From the NCBI RefSeq assembly GCF_031323975.1, contig NZ_JAVIWS010000001.1, positions 1,550,001 through 1,614,000 of the forward strand: a DNA stretch of 64,000 bases, written 5' to 3'. The DNA comes from Escherichia ruysiae. GTDB taxonomy: Bacteria > Pseudomonadota > Gammaproteobacteria > Enterobacterales > Enterobacteriaceae. Shown here in pieces: positions 1 through 8,431 of the stretch. The position numbers and the translations under genes were made by a program. Under the pieces are notes generated by a model. The model saw nothing but the letters and a program-made list of their open reading frames with translations, did no database searches and was not told the origin of the DNA. Each line of letters starts with the position of its first letter. Within the stretch, counting starts at the first letter, position 1.

Positions 1-792
1 AACATCTGCCTGTGAAAATACCGCCGCGCTGGCGTCATGATTCACAGCCACCACAAACTGGCTATTACGCACGCCTGCCATTAACGCTGCCGCGCCGGAC
101 GCCCCGGCAACAATGCAAATCTCTGGCGCCAGCAAATGCCCGGAAATTCCAATCACTTTTTCCGCATCAAAACCACCGTTCATCACTCGCGCCCGACTGT
201 AGCCCACTTCGGCGCCCAGCTTTTCAGCCAGCATAGCGATTTCATGGCTATCAGCCTCGCCACCCTGCCCCACCACCAACACCCGTCTGGCTTCTACTAA
301 TGGGTCACGGGTAGTATTTTTCAGGTTTTCGATGCTAACAAACCACTCTGGAAGTGCGCCGGGGACAATGTTTAGTTGCTGCATACCGGATGGCAGCATA
401 GCGTTTTTCGCTGCTCCAGCCTGGCGCGCCAGAGAAAGACATAGCGGACGTTTTTCTGTTTGCAGCGTCGCCGTCAGCACATTTCCCCAGTGGGATTTGC
501 GCACGCTTACGGTTGGAATATCTAACGAAGTTACCTGGCAGATACTGGCACCATGTACACGCCAGGCCAGCCGGGTAGCCAGTTCATCGCCAAACGCGCC
601 CGACGGAAAGAGAACAACTTCCGCAGGCGTTCGCTGCCACTGTTCCACCAGCGCATCCAGCACTTGTTCCGCCACTACGGGCTGAGGTTCAATTCGCCAG
701 TGCGTCAGTGTACAACCGCTGAAATCCTGTTCTGCCAGCCAGCCTGCCATTGCGGAATGATCCTGATTGATTGTCACGATGGCGATATTCAT
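1..792 (-). CDS. ygcQ: Electron transfer flavoprotein alpha-type subunit YgcQ, 3' end cut by the window edge
   Basis: The reading frame is open from the ATG at 790-792 to the left edge, giving about 264 codons; the K-12 protein is about 286 residues, so only the last few residues are missing. It begins MNIAIVTINQDHSAMAGW. The part nearest the edge reads VAGASGAAALMAGV then VAVNHDASAAVFSQADV, the FAD-binding C-terminal pattern of ETF alpha/FixB subunits. With YgcR it should form a soluble cytoplasmic heterodimer that carries electrons from a flavin dehydrogenase. Its ATG overlaps the ygcR stop by 4 bp, indicating translational coupling in one operon. The electron donor is unknown; YgcU is a candidate by position. 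Confidence 0.9.
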   Translation of the reverse strand, partial: MNIAIVTINQDHSAMAGWLAEQDFSGCTLTHWRIEPQPVVAEQVLDALVEQWQRTPAEVVLFPSGAFGDELATRLAWRVHGASICQVTSLDIPTVSVRKSHWGNVLTATLQTEKRPLCLSLARQAGAAKNAMLPSGMQQLNIVPGALPEWFVSIENLKNTTRDPLVEARRVLVVGQGGEADSHEIAMLAEKLGAEVGYSRARVMNGGFDAEKVIGISGHLLAPEICIVAGASGAAALMAGVRNSQFVVAVNHDASAAVFSQADV

Positions 793-1568
793 GGCTGCAT
801 CCTCTGGCACAAATAATCCCGCCACAGTATTTGTGCTTTTTCTTTAGCTGTTTGCCCATTAACCAGCGTCGCACCGCGCCGTTGCTCCGGTCTTTCCAGT
901 TGCAGGCACTGTATCGCTGGCGCTTCTGCGACAAGAGTTTCGCGGGTAATCTCCGCTTTCCCCGCCGCCATACGCTGGCGCATCCCCGGTACAGGCAAGG
1001 CCACTTCGCCACACTGACGCACGGCAATCACCGCAGGTAAGCGGACACGGCAACAACGCAGCCCGTTTTCAGTACGCTGTTCGAAAGTGATAAACGGCGC
1101 GTCGAGAGTAAAACGCTCCACCTGCGTGAAACAGGGCCAGGCCAGTATTTCCGCCAGCAAAAACGGCGTTTGCCCGTTCTGACCTTCGCTGCTTTGGCAG
1201 CCGGTAATAATCAAATCCATCGGATTCAGGCGCTGCCATTCGGCAATATGGCGAGCGACAAATTCCGGGGCAAAACGCAGTATTGCCGTCGTCTCCAGTA
1301 ATACAGCTTCCTCAAACCCAAGAGCAGTGAGATAGCGCAGCCAGTGCAACGCCCGTTCATCGCCCATGCTCAACGCGGTTAAAGTCATCGGCGTGCCACT
1401 TTTTCTCTGCGCCAACAGTAGCGCGGCAGCGGCCTGTTCATCAGCGCCGAGTAAACTTCGCAGCAACGAAACATCCGGCCCACTATGCCCCTGAGCCGCC
1501 GCCTGCCACTCTTTTTCCGCTAACATTCCGGCATCCGGTTCAGCTTTAAACGCTAACAGAATGTTCAT
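789..1568 (-). CDS. ygcR: Electron transfer flavoprotein beta-type subunit YgcR
   Basis: 259 residues starting MNILLAFKAEPDAG. The frame extends five codons further upstream, but the internal ATG at 1566-1568 follows a GGAGGTGC ribosome site and matches the K-12 start. The protein has the ETF beta/FixA layout, with the LDLIITGCQSSEGQNGQTPFLLAE-type core (seen here as MDLIITGCQSSEG then NGQTPFLLAE) and ending QRMQP. ETF beta subunits bind AMP and help position the FAD held by the alpha subunit. The 5' end overlaps the 3' end of ygcS by 23 bp and the 3' end overlaps ygcQ by 4 bp, so the three genes are probably translated from one message. No physiological substrate is established. Confidence 0.9.
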   Translation of the reverse strand: MNILLAFKAEPDAGMLAEKEWQAAAQGHSGPDVSLLRSLLGADEQAAAALLLAQRKSGTPMTLTALSMGDERALHWLRYLTALGFEEAVLLETTAILRFAPEFVARHIAEWQRLNPMDLIITGCQSSEGQNGQTPFLLAEILAWPCFTQVERFTLDAPFITFEQRTENGLRCCRVRLPAVIAVRQCGEVALPVPGMRQRMAAGKAEITRETLVAEAPAIQCLQLERPEQRRGATLVNGQTAKEKAQILWRDYLCQRMQP

Positions 1569-2883
1569 TTGCACCTCCAACATTTCCCGCCGCCACCAGC
1601 GGGAGTGCTTTGGTTTCTGGCGCCCAAAGCCAGGTCACGATAAAACCAATCAATAACACTGCCGCCAGGAGCAATAAGGTGACCTGCATTCCCCACTGCG
1701 CCAGAATCCACGGCAGCAGGCCAGTACTTACCGCCGCGCCAAGTCGGCTCATGGCGGTGGCAAAACCAACGCCCAACGAGCGAATGTCAGTAGGAAAACT
1801 TTCCGCAGGCAAAATGCCCACCAGGTTACTGACTGCCGAAATGGTGGTACTGAAGAGGACAAAAAGCAGCAACGTTAGCGAACTGCCAGAAGGCAAACAG
1901 GCCATCACCATCAACGTAACCGCCAGCAGCAGAAAACTGCCAAGTAAAAATTTTCGATGTGCCAGCAGGTGGGTCAGGAATAAACCTAATATCGCGCCAA
2001 CAATTAACAACGCATTGAGCATCAAGCTGGCAGTCAGCGCATCTTCCAGACCAATAGTCTGGGCGATAGTCGGCAGCCAGGTGTAAATCACAAACCACGG
2101 GATCACGAGGCAGACAAAGAACACGCTGTTAAACACCGTGCGTCGCCAGTAGCGCGAAGAGAACAAAGTTCTGATGTGTTTATGGGTCGCCGTTGCGACT
2201 TCATCGCCCAGTAAAACATGGGAACCAAAATAGCGATGTACGATAGCGTGAGCTTCTGCAAAACGTCCCTGACGCAGCAACCAGCGCGGCGATTCCGGCG
2301 TTCCCCAGCGTAAAAGCGTAATCAGCAAGGCTGGCAACGCCGCAGAAGCCAGCAGCCAGCGCCAGGCTTCCGGGCTTTCGCTAATAAAGTGATGTCCGGC
2401 AAGACTTGCCAGCACGTAGCCCACCGTCCATACCACGCTGAACGCCCCCAGCAAAATACCGCGATGGCGGCGCGGGGAAAATTCTGCCAGCAACGTGTGG
2501 CCTACTGAATAGTCGCCTCCCAGACCAATGCCGATCAAAATGCGCAGCCCAATAAGATGCTCTGGCGTAGTGGCAAAATATTGTAAAAACGAAGCGAGCG
2601 TAATCAGCAAGAAGCTGAAAGTGAATATTTTTTGCCGGCCAATATGGTCGGAGATCCAGCCCAGAACCAGGCTGCCGATAAACAGGCCAAGCAGCGCCGA
2701 GCCGCCGATCATTCCCGCCATAAACGGCGTCAGTTGCATGACAGGCGTAAGCTGAATGATGGCGTAACCAATGACGCCAAGAACATAACCGTCGGTCAGG
2801 TGCGCGCCGAAAGTGAGCGCAGCAATTCGACAGTGAAAACGGTTAAGTGGTAAATCATCCATTCGCACCGGTGAAGTGTTCAT
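1546..2883 (-). CDS. ygcS: Major facilitator superfamily transporter YgcS
   Basis: 445 residues from the ATG at 2881-2883 (MNTSPVRMDDLPLNRFHCR); an upstream in-frame ATG at 2955 is not preferred because the shorter form matches K-12 and follows a ggGGTAAAG ribosome site. It has about twelve hydrophobic segments, the GWISDHIGRQKIF loop after the second segment and the PESPRWLL sequence after the sixth, typical of the sugar-porter/metabolite-H+ symporter branch of MFS. It sits in the inner membrane. Being between an FAD oxidoreductase and ETF genes, it presumably imports the substrate of this pathway. That substrate (sugar acid, polyol or aromatic acid) cannot be told from sequence. Confidence 0.9.
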   Translation of the reverse strand: MNTSPVRMDDLPLNRFHCRIAALTFGAHLTDGYVLGVIGYAIIQLTPVMQLTPFMAGMIGGSALLGLFIGSLVLGWISDHIGRQKIFTFSFLLITLASFLQYFATTPEHLIGLRILIGIGLGGDYSVGHTLLAEFSPRRHRGILLGAFSVVWTVGYVLASLAGHHFISESPEAWRWLLASAALPALLITLLRWGTPESPRWLLRQGRFAEAHAIVHRYFGSHVLLGDEVATATHKHIRTLFSSRYWRRTVFNSVFFVCLVIPWFVIYTWLPTIAQTIGLEDALTASLMLNALLIVGAILGLFLTHLLAHRKFLLGSFLLLAVTLMVMACLPSGSSLTLLLFVLFSTTISAVSNLVGILPAESFPTDIRSLGVGFATAMSRLGAAVSTGLLPWILAQWGMQVTLLLLAAVLLIGFIVTWLWAPETKALPLVAAGNVGGANEHSVSV

Positions 2884-2976
2884 CTTTACCCCTTCATTGT
2901 CCGGTAATAAGAACGGCTTCCCGGTTGAGAAGCCGAAAAGGCAACGACCCGTCATCGCGGGACGCTGCCTGGAATA

Positions 2977-4431
2977 TTATTTTTCAATCGGATAGATAGT
3001 ACCCGTGTTCATAATGCCGTTAGGATCGAACTGCTTTTTCAGTCCTTCCAGCAATGCCCACGCGCTGCCGTGTTCCAGTTTGCTCCAGTGAACGCGATGT
3101 TTACCGATACCGTGGTGGTGCACCATCGAACCACCGAGGCGAATGGTTTCTTCGCAGATAATTTTGTTGAGCGGATTATGGTACTTGTCGATTTCCTCTT
3201 CCGGCTTACAGTCAACAACGTTGTAGTCGTAAACGAAGTACATGTTGGTGCCGTTCTGGTAGCTGTGAGAGGAGTGACCGCCCAGCATGGTGATGTCGTC
3301 GGCGTGTGGGAACTCGGTACGAATACGGTTGATGACGCTTTCGTAAATTTCGTGAATGCAGCTCCAGCAGCCGGACACTTCGGTGGTAAAGCCCATGTTG
3401 CCAGTTTTGAGGATCTGCACACGTTCGGCAGCCACTTTATCCGGTCCCCAGTTCAGGTGATTAAACCAGGTTTCGATCAGCTTGCTGTCCACGCGCCGGC
3501 ATTGCGGGTAGCGGGCAACGATTTCCGCAATCCCTTCGCCTGTGGCCTGTGCGATGCGCGGATTGCCTTCAGCCATAAAGATCAGCACACATTTTCCGTC
3601 GGCAAAATGCGTGAAGTGCTGCGTACCATCTTCAGCGTCATACAAACGAGCAATCGACGGGCGATACCCTTCCACCATGATTTCGCGCAGGATGTCGAAG
3701 CCGGTTTTCATGTCTTCCAGGATATAGCCGTAGAAGAGGTTGTTTTCTGGCGTGAATTTGAAGATTTTCACTGTCACTTCAGTGATATAGCACAGTGCGC
3801 CTTCGTTGCCGATGATGATGTGACGAATGTCCGGGCCAGCCGCGCGGCGTGGCACGTTTTTAATGCGTGTCACGGTGCCATCTGCCAGTACCGCTTCCAG
3901 ACCAACGACCATATCCTCAATAGCGCCGTAGAGTGTGGAGAACTGTCCGATACTGCGAGTCGCCACCAGGCCGCCCATCTGTGCCAGCGGTTTTGACTGC
4001 GGAGAATGCCCCGTGGTGTAGCCTTTTTCACGCAACGCGTTTTCCAGCACTTCCAGCGGAACGCCACATTGCGCCGTCGCCTGCATATTCTCAATATCAA
4101 TATTAATGATTTGATTCATGGCGGAGCCATCGAGCACCACCGAGTTTTCCACTACGGTTTCCAGTCCACCTTCGGTGGCGGAAGCGCCGGTACGCGGCAC
4201 ACCGTTAATTTTGTGCGCATTCATAAAATTCAGCACACGGGATACTTGTTCTGTGGAACCGAGTTTTACGACCGCTGCCGGAATAGGCAAAGTATAAATA
4301 CCATGAATATCCGGAAATTTACGAAAACGGTCAATGCTGTTTTTCTTTAATACAGTTTCATCGGTAATAACGCGATCTGCACCAACAATTTCCTTTAGCT
4401 GGTCGACAATCGCTGCGCGAGATAAAGACAT
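2977..4431 (-). CDS. ygcU: FAD-linked oxidoreductase YgcU, alkyl-DHAP-synthase-like
   Basis: 484 residues, full length. Residues about 40-220 form an FAD-binding PCMH domain (GVPRTGASATEGGLETV for the pyrophosphate loop, then GGLVATRSIGQ), and the C-terminal half is an FAD-oxidase C domain. Near the end, residues about 433-447 read GGSMVHHHGIGKHRV. The three consecutive histidines (about 438-440) are a feature I recall from alkylglycerone-phosphate synthases, while the overall architecture also fits D-lactate/glycolate oxidases. It is likely a cytoplasmic flavoenzyme oxidising a hydroxy acid or catalysing related chemistry, passing electrons to YgcQ/YgcR. It lies 93 bp upstream of ygcS and 67 bp downstream of ygcW. 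The true substrate is unknown. Confidence 0.88.
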   Translation of the reverse strand: MSLSRAAIVDQLKEIVGADRVITDETVLKKNSIDRFRKFPDIHGIYTLPIPAAVVKLGSTEQVSRVLNFMNAHKINGVPRTGASATEGGLETVVENSVVLDGSAMNQIINIDIENMQATAQCGVPLEVLENALREKGYTTGHSPQSKPLAQMGGLVATRSIGQFSTLYGAIEDMVVGLEAVLADGTVTRIKNVPRRAAGPDIRHIIIGNEGALCYITEVTVKIFKFTPENNLFYGYILEDMKTGFDILREIMVEGYRPSIARLYDAEDGTQHFTHFADGKCVLIFMAEGNPRIAQATGEGIAEIVARYPQCRRVDSKLIETWFNHLNWGPDKVAAERVQILKTGNMGFTTEVSGCWSCIHEIYESVINRIRTEFPHADDITMLGGHSSHSYQNGTNMYFVYDYNVVDCKPEEEIDKYHNPLNKIICEETIRLGGSMVHHHGIGKHRVHWSKLEHGSAWALLEGLKKQFDPNGIMNTGTIYPIEK

Positions 4432-4498
4432 AATAATTCCTTCCTGATAATAAAAATGGAATAGTCATTAATAAAAAAACAGAAACCACCGTTATGGA

Positions 4499-5284
4499 TT
4501 AGCGCACTAAATAACCGCCATCAACAACCAGCAAATGACCATTAATATAGTTTGAAGCCGGACTTGCGAGGAATATTGCTGCCCCCATTAAATCCTGAGT
4601 ATCACCCCAACGGTTTGCCGGAATATGGTCAAGAACACGCTGATTAGTTTCTGGATTACTGCGTGTCGCCAGCGTAATATCTGTTGCATAATAGCCAGGG
4701 GCAATACCATTTACCTGAATATTATATTGACCTAGTTCATCACAATAAGCTTTGGTGAATCCGGCAAGGGCGTGTTTAGTGGCAGAATATGCTGGAGACC
4801 ATTGCCCGCCCAGGTAAGAAAACAATGAACAGATATTAATGATTTTACCGCTTTTTTGCGGGATCATAATTTTTGCCGCTTCGTAACTCAGCTCAAAAGC
4901 GGCTGTCAGGTTCACATCAATCATCGGGACCCAGTCAGCACGACCGAAGTCCAGCACCTTATTCAGCTTACAAATACCTGCGTTATTGACCAGAATATCG
5001 ACGGTGCCAAAACGCTCACAACAGGCGGCGATGATCTTCTGTGGCGCGCCTTCTGCGGTGATATCCACCTGCATAAAATCAACTTCAACGCCCTGTTTTT
5101 CAATAATTTCCTTCGTTTCGCCATTATCTTTGACGAAGCTTGGAATAAAGATATTTGCACCTGCTTTTGCCAGTGCCATCGCAAATGCCTGGCCTAACCC
5201 GCTATTCCCGCCGGTAACAATTGCCGTTTTACCTTTCAGGGAGAAAAAATCCATTGAGAACGCATTGAGAGATTCGATTGACAT
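4499..5284 (-). CDS. ygcW: Short-chain dehydrogenase/reductase YgcW
   Basis: 261 residues from the ATG at 5282-5284, preceded by a GGAGCTAACT ribosome site; 25 more in-frame codons upstream overlap the leader hairpin and are rejected as coding. It is a classical SDR: TGGNSGLGQAFA cofactor loop near residues 24-35, NNAG, catalytic serine in ICSLFSYLGG, and the YSATK active-site Tyr/Lys. It closely resembles 2-deoxy-D-gluconate/gluconate 5-dehydrogenases (KduD/IdnO type), so an NAD(P)-dependent oxidation of a sugar acid is the best guess. It is the first gene of the minus-strand operon and diverges from yqcE. Its leader carries a strong terminator-like hairpin. Confidence 0.9.
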   Translation of the reverse strand: MSIESLNAFSMDFFSLKGKTAIVTGGNSGLGQAFAMALAKAGANIFIPSFVKDNGETKEIIEKQGVEVDFMQVDITAEGAPQKIIAACCERFGTVDILVNNAGICKLNKVLDFGRADWVPMIDVNLTAAFELSYEAAKIMIPQKSGKIINICSLFSYLGGQWSPAYSATKHALAGFTKAYCDELGQYNIQVNGIAPGYYATDITLATRSNPETNQRVLDHIPANRWGDTQDLMGAAIFLASPASNYINGHLLVVDGGYLVR

Positions 5285-5308
5285 AGTTAGCTCCAATTTC
5301 CGTAAGGC

Positions 5309-5356
5309 AAAAAAAAAGAAAGGTAACTTCCCCCGCGAGAGGGAAGTTACCTTTCT
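5309..5356 (-). terminator. Intrinsic-terminator-like hairpin in the ygcW leader
   Basis: A perfect 16-bp inverted repeat (arms 5317-5332 and 5341-5356, AGAAAGGTAACTTCCC and its complement, 8-nt loop) is followed on the minus strand by a run of eight or nine U. It ends about 25 nt before the ygcW start codon and lies downstream of the CRP site at 5409-5424. Transcription from the presumed ygcW promoter must therefore pass it before reaching the gene. This position suggests attenuation or regulated antitermination, which is inference; it could also block stray transcription. Confidence 0.75.
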
Positions 5357-5408
5357 CATTATCTCTGGTAACTGGGAATAATTTTTAGCATAAGGACATA
5401 ATCGCTTA

Positions 5409-5424
5409 TGTGATCATAATCACA
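5409..5424. promoter_or_regulatory. CRP-cAMP binding site between ygcW and yqcE
   Basis: The sequence TGTGATCATAATCACA is a perfect TGTGA-N6-TCACA CRP half-site pair. It is centred at 5416.5, midway in the divergent region, and could activate either or both genes. A candidate yqcE promoter downstream is TTGTCA (5439-5444) with TAGAAT (5460-5465). Catabolite control fits the sugar-related gene products, but no experimental site is claimed. Confidence 0.8.
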
Positions 5425-5530
5425 GTGTGCTATTTGTATTGTCAAATGTTTTTAAAAAGTAGAATCGTGATTACTCTCACACAACACCTCTGCTTTCCAT
5501 GTTATTTCTTATCGCAATTACTAGAGACCT

Positions 5531-5578
5531 GAGAAAAGTAATCCTCCTGAAAGGGCGGCTTACTTTTCTCTTTTTTTT
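5531..5578 (+). terminator. Intrinsic-terminator-like hairpin in the yqcE leader
   Basis: Arms GAGAAAAGTA (5531-5540) and TACTTTTCTC (5561-5570) enclose a GC-rich inner stem and are followed by eight T (5571-5578). The structure lies 24 bp before the yqcE start, on the same strand. Its outer stem (GAAAAGTAA/TTACTTTTC) resembles that of the ygcW leader hairpin (GAAAGGTAA/TTACCTTTC), suggesting both divergent transcripts share one attenuation control. There is no upstream gene on this strand that needs a terminator here. Confidence 0.75.
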
Positions 5579-5602
5579 GTCTATTACAAATGGGAATACG
5601 AT

Positions 5603-6880
5603 ATGCAACACAACTCATATCGCCGTTGGATAACCCTCGCGATAATCAGTTTTAGCGGCGGCGTTAGTTTCGATCTGGCTTATTTACGTTATATTTACCA
5701 AATTCCCATGGCAAAATTTATGGGATTCAGCAATACCGAGATAGGTTTAATAATGAGTACCTTTGGTATTGCGGCTATTATTCTTTATGCCCCCAGCGGC
5801 GTTATTGCCGATAAATTTTCACACCGCAAAATGATTACTTCCGCGATGATCATTACCGGATTATTAGGCCTGATAATGGCAACATATCCACCATTATGGG
5901 TAATGCTTTGTATCCAGGTCGCGTTTGCGATAACGACGATTTTAATGCTGTGGTCGGTATCGATAAAAGCCGCCTCATTGCTTGGCGATCATAGCGAGCA
6001 AGGGAAGATCATGGGCTGGATGGAAGGGCTGCGCGGCGTCGGCGTAATGTCGCTGGCGGTGTTTACCATGTGGGTCTTTTCCCGCTTCGCACCGGATGAC
6101 AGTGCCAGCCTGAAAACGGTCATTATCATCTACAGTGTGGTTTACATTCTGCTGGGCATCTTGTGCTGGTTTTTTGTTAGTGATAACAATAGCCTGCGTA
6201 GTACCAATAACGAAGAAAAACAGTCATTCCAGCTTAGCGACATCCTGGCCGTTTTGCGCATCAGCACAACCTGGTATTGCAGCATGGTGATTTTTGGCGT
6301 CTTCACCATCTACGCCATTCTGAGTTACTCCACCAACTATCTGACCGAAATGTACGGCATGTCGCTGGTGGCGGCGAGCTACATGGGGATTGTGATCAAC
6401 AAAATCTTCCGCGCGCTGTGCGGTCCGCTTGGCGGCATTATCACCACCTACAGCAAAGTGAAATCTCCTACCCGCGTGATCCAAATCCTTTCCGTAATCG
6501 GTTTACTGGCGCTGACTGCCCTGCTCGTCACCAACTCTAACCCGCAATCGGTCGCGATGGGGATTGGCCTGATTTTACTGCTGGGATTCACCTGCTACGC
6601 CTCACGTGGGTTGTACTGGGCCTGCCCCGGCGAAGCGAGAACGCCGTCTTACATTATGGGCACCACGGTAGGAATTTGTTCAGTGATTGGATTCCTGCCG
6701 GATGTCTTCGTTTACCCAATTATCGGCCACTGGCAAGACACTCTGCCCGCAGCAGAAGCCTACCGCAACATGTGGCTGATGGGCATGGCGGCGCTTGGCA
6801 TGGTGATCGTCTTTACCTTTTTGCTGTTCCAAAAAATTCGTACTGCTGATAGCGCCCCCGCAATGGCTAACAGCAAGTAA
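5603..6880 (+). CDS. yqcE: Major facilitator superfamily transporter YqcE
   Basis: 425 residues, MQHNSYRRWITLAIISFSGG onward, with about twelve hydrophobic segments. The loop APSGVIADKFSHRKMIT between the second and third segments is the MFS motif A region. The C-terminus ends in a short polar tail (ADSAPAMANSK). The protein is predicted in the inner membrane and is grouped with sugar-phosphate or sugar-acid MFS carriers. It is followed 26 bp later by the kinase ygcE, so the pair looks like a transport-and-phosphorylation unit, and it diverges from the ygcW-ygcQ operon. Substrate not known. Confidence 0.9.
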   Translation: MQHNSYRRWITLAIISFSGGVSFDLAYLRYIYQIPMAKFMGFSNTEIGLIMSTFGIAAIILYAPSGVIADKFSHRKMITSAMIITGLLGLIMATYPPLWVMLCIQVAFAITTILMLWSVSIKAASLLGDHSEQGKIMGWMEGLRGVGVMSLAVFTMWVFSRFAPDDSASLKTVIIIYSVVYILLGILCWFFVSDNNSLRSTNNEEKQSFQLSDILAVLRISTTWYCSMVIFGVFTIYAILSYSTNYLTEMYGMSLVAASYMGIVINKIFRALCGPLGGIITTYSKVKSPTRVIQILSVIGLLALTALLVTNSNPQSVAMGIGLILLLGFTCYASRGLYWACPGEARTPSYIMGTTVGICSVIGFLPDVFVYPIIGHWQDTLPAAEAYRNMWLMGMAALGMVIVFTFLLFQKIRTADSAPAMANSK

Positions 6881-6906
6881 GCCAGAAAAATTACAGGAGA
6901 AAAATC

Positions 6907-8385
6907 ATGTCGAAAAAATACATCATAGGGATTGATGGCGGAAGTCAGAGCACAAAAGTGGTGATGTACGATCTGGAAGGTAACGTGGTTTGCGAAGGCA
7001 AAGGCTTATTACAGCCGATGCACACGCCGGATGCCGATACCGCAGAACATCCTGACGATGATTTATGGGCATCATTATGTTTTGCCGGTCACGATTTGAT
7101 GAGCCAGTTTGCCGGAAATAAAGAAGATATTGTTGGCATTGGTCTGGGATCAATCCGTTGCTGCCGTGCGTTATTGAAAGCCGATGGTACGCCAGCCGCG
7201 CCGTTGATTAGCTGGCAGGATGCACGCGTAACGCGTCCCTACGAACACACTAATCCTGACGTGGCGTATGTCACCTCTTTTTCGGGCTACCTGACGCACC
7301 GTTTAACGGGCGAGTTTAAAGACAATATCGCTAACTATTTTGGTCAGTGGCCAGTGGATTATAAAACCTGGGCATGGGGCGAAGATGCCGCAGTGATGGA
7401 GAAGTTTAATATCCCTCGCCAAATGCTGTTTGATGTGCAAATGCCGGGCACCGTGCTTGGGCATATAACACCACAAGCTGCACTGGCGACACATTTCCCG
7501 GCCGGGCTGCCGGTGGTGTGTACCACCAGTGATAAACCGGTAGAAGCACTAGGTGCCGGGTTACTGGACGATGAAACGGCAGTGATTTCATTAGGCACCT
7601 ACATTGCGTTGATGATGAACGGCAAAGTACTGCCGAAAGATCCGGTAGCGTACTGGCCGATTATGTCTTCTATTCCGCAAACGTTGCTGTATGAAGGTTA
7701 CGGTATTCGCAAAGGTATGTGGACGGTGAGCTGGCTACGCGACATGTTGGGCGAGTCGTTAATTCAGGATGCCAAAGCGCAGAATCTGTCGCCGGAGGAT
7801 TTGCTCAACAAAAAGGCGTCTTGCGTACCACCGGGTTGTAACGGACTGATGACGGTGCTGGACTGGCTGACCAACCCGTGGGAACCGTATAAACGCGGGA
7901 TTATGATCGGCTTTGATTCCAGCATGGACTACGCATGGATATATCGTTCGATTCTGGAAAGCGTGGCGCTGACGCTGAAGAATAATTACGACAATATGTG
8001 TAATGAAATGAATCAATTTGCCAAACATGTGATCATTACTGGCGGCGGTTCGAACAGCGATCTGTTTATGCAAATTTTTGCCGACGTGTTCAACCTTCCG
8101 GCACGGCGTAACGCCATTAACGGCTGTGCAAGTTTGGGAGCAGCAATCAATACGGCGGTAGGTCTGGGTCTGTATCCGGATTACGCAACGGCAGTCGACA
8201 AAATGGTTCGCGTGAAAGATATCTTTATGCCTGTTGAGTGCAATGCCAAACGCTACGACGCGATGAATAAAGGCATTTTCAAAGACCTAACCAAACACAC
8301 TGATGTGATTTTGAAAAAATCGTATGAAGTTATGCATGGTGAGCTGGGGAGTGCGGATTCGATCCAGAGCTGGTCGAATGCGTAA
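6907..8385 (+). CDS. ygcE: FGGY-family carbohydrate kinase YgcE
   Basis: 492 residues. The N-terminus IIGIDGGSQSTKVVMYDLEG is the phosphate-1 loop of the actin-like FGGY kinases, LISWQDARV lies in the substrate domain, and VIITGGGSNSDLFMQIFADV near residue 380 is the adenosine-binding motif. It should phosphorylate a pentose, hexose or sugar-alcohol-type substrate in the cytoplasm using ATP. A clear AGGAG ribosome site precedes the ATG. It follows yqcE in one transcript, and a GC-rich hairpin follows the stop codon. It resembles xylulokinase/gluconokinase relatives, but the real substrate is not established. Confidence 0.9.
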   Translation: MSKKYIIGIDGGSQSTKVVMYDLEGNVVCEGKGLLQPMHTPDADTAEHPDDDLWASLCFAGHDLMSQFAGNKEDIVGIGLGSIRCCRALLKADGTPAAPLISWQDARVTRPYEHTNPDVAYVTSFSGYLTHRLTGEFKDNIANYFGQWPVDYKTWAWGEDAAVMEKFNIPRQMLFDVQMPGTVLGHITPQAALATHFPAGLPVVCTTSDKPVEALGAGLLDDETAVISLGTYIALMMNGKVLPKDPVAYWPIMSSIPQTLLYEGYGIRKGMWTVSWLRDMLGESLIQDAKAQNLSPEDLLNKKASCVPPGCNGLMTVLDWLTNPWEPYKRGIMIGFDSSMDYAWIYRSILESVALTLKNNYDNMCNEMNQFAKHVIITGGGSNSDLFMQIFADVFNLPARRNAINGCASLGAAINTAVGLGLYPDYATAVDKMVRVKDIFMPVECNAKRYDAMNKGIFKDLTKHTDVILKKSYEVMHGELGSADSIQSWSNA

Positions 8386-8395
8386 GTAAGGAAGA

Positions 8396-8416
8396 CCGGG
8401 CGGGAAACTGCCCGGG
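8396..8416 (+). terminator. Weak terminator-like hairpin after ygcE
   Basis: CCGGGC and GCCCGG arms enclose an 8-9 nt loop just after the ygcE stop. There is no following T tract, so it may stabilise the 3' end or require Rho rather than act as a full intrinsic terminator. Confidence 0.4.
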
Positions 8417-8431
8417 CTGAACCCTACTGAA

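Noticed and set aside
2884..2955. Upstream ATG extending ygcS by 24 codons
   Set aside because: The extended part (MTGRCLFGFSTGKPFLLPDN) is not part of an MFS N-terminus, and the internal ATG has a ribosome site and matches K-12.
3070..3996. 308-codon open frame opposite ygcU
   Set aside because: Antisense shadow; ygcU on the other strand shows complete FAD-binding and C-terminal motifs.
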